Of a stretch of DNA of 7,965 nt, positions 5,686 to 7,965 are shown piece by piece. The notes below the pieces were generated by a model. That model was not told the DNA's origin. It saw only the letters and a list, made by a program, of their open reading frames with translations, and did no database searches. The translations under genes were made by a program, and so were the position numbers. Source of the DNA: Acidimicrobiaceae bacterium (GTDB lineage: Bacteria; Actinomycetota; Acidimicrobiia; Acidimicrobiales; Bog-793); assembly GCA_025463965.1 (NCBI GenBank), contig JAODBN010000158.1, positions 1-7,965 of the forward strand, read 5' to 3'. Each line of letters opens with the position of its first letter. The stretch's first letter is position 1.

Positions 5686-7485
5686 ACGGAGCACGCTGTC
5701 CGGATTGACTCGGTCGTTCGGCTGCACGAGGAGAAAGTCGCCCATCTCGACGAACCGGTAGTGCACGCCGTGTCGGCGGAGATACCGCTCGAGGCCACCG
5801 GGCGCGAGGCAACGTTGCCCGAGTGCCGCGCAGCCGGGATCGAGCACCCGGTTCCCGACCGCCGTTGCCGCCTGCCCACGAAGCGCCGGGTTCTCGAAGA
5901 TCCACCCGGGATGGGGCGACTCCTTCACCGCCGAGAGGTAAGGCAGGTAGCGGGCGTAGAGGGGATCGCTGGCAGCGACGCGTCCCCGAGCCTCGAAGTC
6001 AAGGATGTAGGAGACCCAATAGCCGGCGTACACGTCGGTCGCCCGCGCCGCCTCGAGGTCGCGCGCCAGCTGCTGGATCGCACCGTTCGGATCGGCGCGC
6101 CAGCTGAGCCATCGGACGCGGCCCGGAGACGTCTGCGGACGGTACGGCGCGAGCTGGGTCACGGCCACAGCGGTGAGGGCGAGGCCTCCCCCCACGACGA
6201 GGGCGAGCGGCAACCCCACCAGGACACGGCCGGCTCTTCGGCTCGGTGATGCCCCCGGACCATCGGGTGCGGCCACCGGCCCGAGCCCGGACCGAGCGGT
6301 CGAGCGTCGCCGGGCGAGGAGTTGCCGGGCCGCTTCGTCGGCGGCCGAGACGGCGGCGAGGGCGAGCATCGGAGCCAGGTAGAGCGCGTACCGGCCGTCC
6401 TGCCAGTACCAGGCGTCCGGCGAATACGCGTAGAGCAGCGGAAAGCACAGCACGAATACGACGAGCACGATGGCCCGACGGCGCGCAACCAGCACGACCA
6501 GCCACACACACAAGAGCAGGAGCACCAGCGCGTAGAGCGCCTCTCCCAAGACAGTGAGATCCGTGGCTCCCGGTGCCAAGAACCATCCACCCGATGCCCG
6601 CAGGCGAAGCCCGAGCACCATGGGGACGACGTAGCGGAACAGCACCCTCAGGTGAAGCCAAAAGGACGTCTCCGGGCTCGCCGCCGCGTTCAGCGATCCG
6701 GAGCCCGCGTGCAAATTTGCCCAGATCCAAGGCAGCGCGCCGACGACCGCTGCGGTGAGCGCAGCGGCCGCTTCGGTCGTCCGCACCCGGACCTTGCGCC
6801 GCACGAGGCTCCAGGCCAACAGAACACCGGCAGGGATCGCGTAGTAGGCGATCTCCGGGGTGCACCACCACCCGAGGCCCAGACTGGCGCCGAGAAGCGT
6901 CCACCACGCCAAGCGGCTTCGAGGCGGTCCATCCTGCGAGGTCAGGTGCAAGGAAGCGAGGAGGAAGACCAGCCCGCAGGCGAGCGCGAGGAACCGGAAG
7001 CCGTACTCCACCGTGGACTGCCACAGGTAGACCTCCGGCCACACCCAGAAAAGCAGAGCGGCCGCTACGCCGACCCGGGGAGAGAACAGGCGCGCCCCGA
7101 TCCTCCACACGAGCAGCGCAGCCACAGCGTCGAGCAGCACTGGCGTCAAGCCAAGGGTGAAGCTCGACTGTCCGAACAGCGCGAAGACCCCCGCCACCAC
7201 GTACGGCTCGCCGCCCCCGTAGCGCTGACCCCAGTAGAACGCGAAGAAGTGTCCATGCAGGATCTCGCGTGCCATCAGCCCGACGACGGCCACGTCGGAG
7301 CTCACCGGCTGGCGGCCGAGGATCAAGATACGCAGTGCCAGGCCGGCGGCGACGGCCAGTCCGACCAGCATCCAGCAGAGCAGCCGACCGCTGGGCACCC
7401 GGCTGCGCGGGGGGCTCACCGGCGCGTCCTCGGCGGACGCGGACCGCACGAGCTCGCCGCCGAACAGGGTCGAGTCCGCGGCCAT
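5668..7485 (-). CDS. GT39-like (ArnT/PMT-type) membrane glycosyltransferase
   Basis: A 605-residue GT-C protein. After a polar N-terminal tail the first membrane segment (about 35-57) leads into QPVSSDVAVVGLMAREILHG (59-78), where Asp64 takes the place of the catalytic aspartate of GT39 enzymes. HFFAFYWGQRYGGGEPYVVAGVF follows, with Glu93, as in many bacterial dolichyl-phosphate-mannose-type homologues. About ten more hydrophobic segments extend to about 446, then a soluble domain (449-605) with two cysteines (CAALGQRC, about 552-559) that could form a disulfide outside the cell. Members move sugars from polyprenyl-phosphate donors to lipids or proteins at the outer membrane face; this acceptor is unknown. 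ATG 7485 is the first start after an in-frame TAG but lacks a Shine-Dalgarno. GTG 7419 (residue 23) has GAGGA 7 nt upstream and may be the true start, giving 583 residues. Confidence 0.85.
   Translation of the reverse strand: MAADSTLFGGELVRSASAEDAPVSPPRSRVPSGRLLCWMLVGLAVAAGLALRILILGRQPVSSDVAVVGLMAREILHGHFFAFYWGQRYGGGEPYVVAGVFALFGQSSFTLGLTPVLLDAVAALLVWRIGARLFSPRVGVAAALLFWVWPEVYLWQSTVEYGFRFLALACGLVFLLASLHLTSQDGPPRSRLAWWTLLGASLGLGWWCTPEIAYYAIPAGVLLAWSLVRRKVRVRTTEAAAALTAAVVGALPWIWANLHAGSGSLNAAASPETSFWLHLRVLFRYVVPMVLGLRLRASGGWFLAPGATDLTVLGEALYALVLLLLCVWLVVLVARRRAIVLVVFVLCFPLLYAYSPDAWYWQDGRYALYLAPMLALAAVSAADEAARQLLARRRSTARSGLGPVAAPDGPGASPSRRAGRVLVGLPLALVVGGGLALTAVAVTQLAPYRPQTSPGRVRWLSWRADPNGAIQQLARDLEAARATDVYAGYWVSYILDFEARGRVAASDPLYARYLPYLSAVKESPHPGWIFENPALRGQAATAVGNRVLDPGCAALGQRCLAPGGLERYLRRHGVHYRFVEMGDFLLVQPNDRVNPDSVLRASQIG
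7427..7431 (-). promoter_or_regulatory. Ribosome binding site favouring an internal start
   Basis: GAGGA on the minus strand (7431-7427) sits 7 nt before GTG 7419-7417, which is codon 23 of the glycosyltransferase reading frame. The upstream ATG at 7485 has no purine-rich motif. Starting at 7419 still leaves about 12 residues before the first membrane segment. Confidence 0.4.
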
Positions 7486-7544
7486 CGGGCACTAGCTAAG
7501 CATCGGCCGCGCGCGCGAGGTGGCCGCTGGCTGCCCCGGGCGCC

Positions 7545-7571
7545 GAAAGCGCAAGACCCTCTAACGCTTTC
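7545..7571. repeat. Inverted repeat upstream of the glycosyltransferase
   Basis: GAAAGCG (7545-7551) and CGCTTTC (7565-7571) are perfect inverted copies separated by 13 nt. The element is 60-86 bp upstream of ATG 7485 on the minus strand. It could be an operator for a dimeric regulator or a leader hairpin; nothing in the sequence decides between these. Confidence 0.35.
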
Positions 7572-7847
7572 TCTCGGGTGGGCTCGAAACTCAGAACATG
7601 GCAGTGGGCCCGGAGCCGGCGTGGCCCCGATGTCACCGGAGCGTCTCCCGAACGACACGCCGAGACCGAGCTTCGCCCTGCGGTCTGATCCGGCGTCCAG
7701 TATCGGCAAGACGATTCGCCGGCCCTCACCAGCGGGGCCCGCCCTGCGGCTCCACGGGCTTCGGGTTAGGTCTGCGGAATCGGGGTAATCCCAACAGGTC
7801 TCGGCTCGTCAGGTAGCGCAGCCATCAGTCCACGTCCCGCCGTCCGT

Positions 7848-7852
7848 AAGGA
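7848..7852 (+). promoter_or_regulatory. Ribosome binding site for the right-edge gene
   Basis: AAGGA ends 9 nt before TTG 7862 and 15 nt before the in-frame GTG 7868. The spacing favours the TTG as start. An in-frame TAA at 7847-7849 closes the frame just upstream. Confidence 0.5.
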
Positions 7853-7861
7853 CAAACGCCC

Positions 7862-7965
7862 TTGAGTGTGCCCGCACTAGGTCATAAGCGGACCAGCATC
7901 TGGAAACTGCCTCTCGTCTTGACCGTGGTGGGGATCGGCCTGCTACTCGCCGCGGTGCAGGTGTA
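7862..7965 (+). CDS. N-terminus of a membrane or exported protein
   Basis: Only 34 codons are present; the gene continues beyond the right edge. The start is TTG 7862, chosen because AAGGA lies 9 nt upstream and an in-frame TAA at 7847 rules out anything longer; GTG 7868 is the alternative. The peptide begins with a short polar segment containing His, Lys and Arg (GHKRTSIWK), then a hydrophobic stretch of about 19 residues (LPLVLTVVGIGLLLAAVQV) up to the window end. This is either a signal anchor, a first membrane helix or an uncleaved signal peptide. No family can be assigned from so little. It is divergent from the glycosyltransferase, 376 bp away. Confidence 0.6.
   Translation, partial: MSVPALGHKRTSIWKLPLVLTVVGIGLLLAAVQV

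Larger units (their letters stand above)
7486..7861. other. 376-bp intergenic region without a clear gene
   Basis: This stretch lies between the starts of two divergent genes, so it should hold both promoters, but I see no convincing -35/-10 pair. Short open frames exist, for example plus 7598-7816, but their products are arginine/proline-rich and resemble no family. No tRNA, riboswitch or known small-RNA core was recognised. It contains an alternating GC run (7509-7517), a 7-bp inverted repeat (7545-7571) and a 10-bp direct repeat (7674-7683 and 7740-7749). Confidence 0.6.

Noticed and set aside
5999..7492. 497-codon minus-strand frame overlapping the glycosyltransferase
   Set aside because: It is the shifted frame of the GT39-like gene; Arg/Gly/Ala-rich, and only the other frame gives hydrophobic helices and the catalytic-site motif.
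6322..7788. 488-codon plus-strand frame opposite the glycosyltransferase
   Set aside because: It is antisense to a clear membrane protein; the product is Gln/Arg/His/Pro-rich and resembles no family.
7598..7816. 72-codon open frame in the right intergenic region
   Set aside because: Arg/Pro-rich product, no ribosome binding site near its ATG, no resemblance to known proteins.
7801..7830. Sequence loosely resembling the SRP RNA core
   Set aside because: The short similarity lacks the conserved GGAAG tetraloop region, and no surrounding stem was found.

Overview
The window reads as chromosomal DNA of a GC-rich actinobacterium. Coding regions have strong G/C preference at third codon positions. 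The gene families (ClpB, an FDOR/PNPOx-type flavin-binding protein, a MarR regulator divergent from a DrrA/DrrB-type exporter, large GT-C-like membrane proteins) are typical of that phylum. I cannot place it more finely from sequence alone. There is no CRISPR array, rRNA, tRNA, insertion sequence or prophage gene that I can recognise.

Layout from left to right. (1) Positions 1-282 hold the last 93 codons of clpB. (2) Positions 298-766 hold a small PNPOx-family gene that is broken by two single-base frameshifts but otherwise complete. (3) Facing it is a MarR regulator (complement 803-1351), with an intrinsic terminator just after its stop. (4) A compact divergent control region (about 1345-1405) separates marR from a two-gene exporter operon: ATPase at 1406-2428 and permease at 2425-3240, overlapping by ATGA. 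(5) A 216-bp gap carries a GC-rich hairpin and a possible 49-codon ORF (3308-3457) whose stop overlaps the next start. (6) A 734-residue polytopic membrane protein (3457-5661) follows. (7) A 605-residue GT39-like membrane protein lies on the other strand (complement 5668-7485); these two genes are tail to tail, 6 bp apart. (8) About 376 bp without a convincing gene follow. (9) The first 34 codons of a probable membrane or secreted protein (7862 onward) run off the right edge.

Functional reading. The marR/ABC module looks like a self-contained drug- or lipid-export unit. The repressor's likely operator covers both -10 elements, so MarR could silence both itself and the pump until a ligand releases it. 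The two large membrane proteins resemble GT-C enzymes, which use lipid-linked sugars on the outer face of the membrane, so they may belong to an envelope glycan pathway. Their substrates cannot be read from the sequence.

I do not see a clearly new biological system. The most unusual signals are: the paired promoter/operator architecture with a predicted leaderless marR mRNA; an in-phase A_AAA_AAC slippery heptamer in the small ORF that would fuse it to the downstream membrane protein; and the fact that all three reading-frame breaks on the left and centre of the window would be repaired by adding one base. That last point makes homopolymer undercalling a serious alternative to biology.
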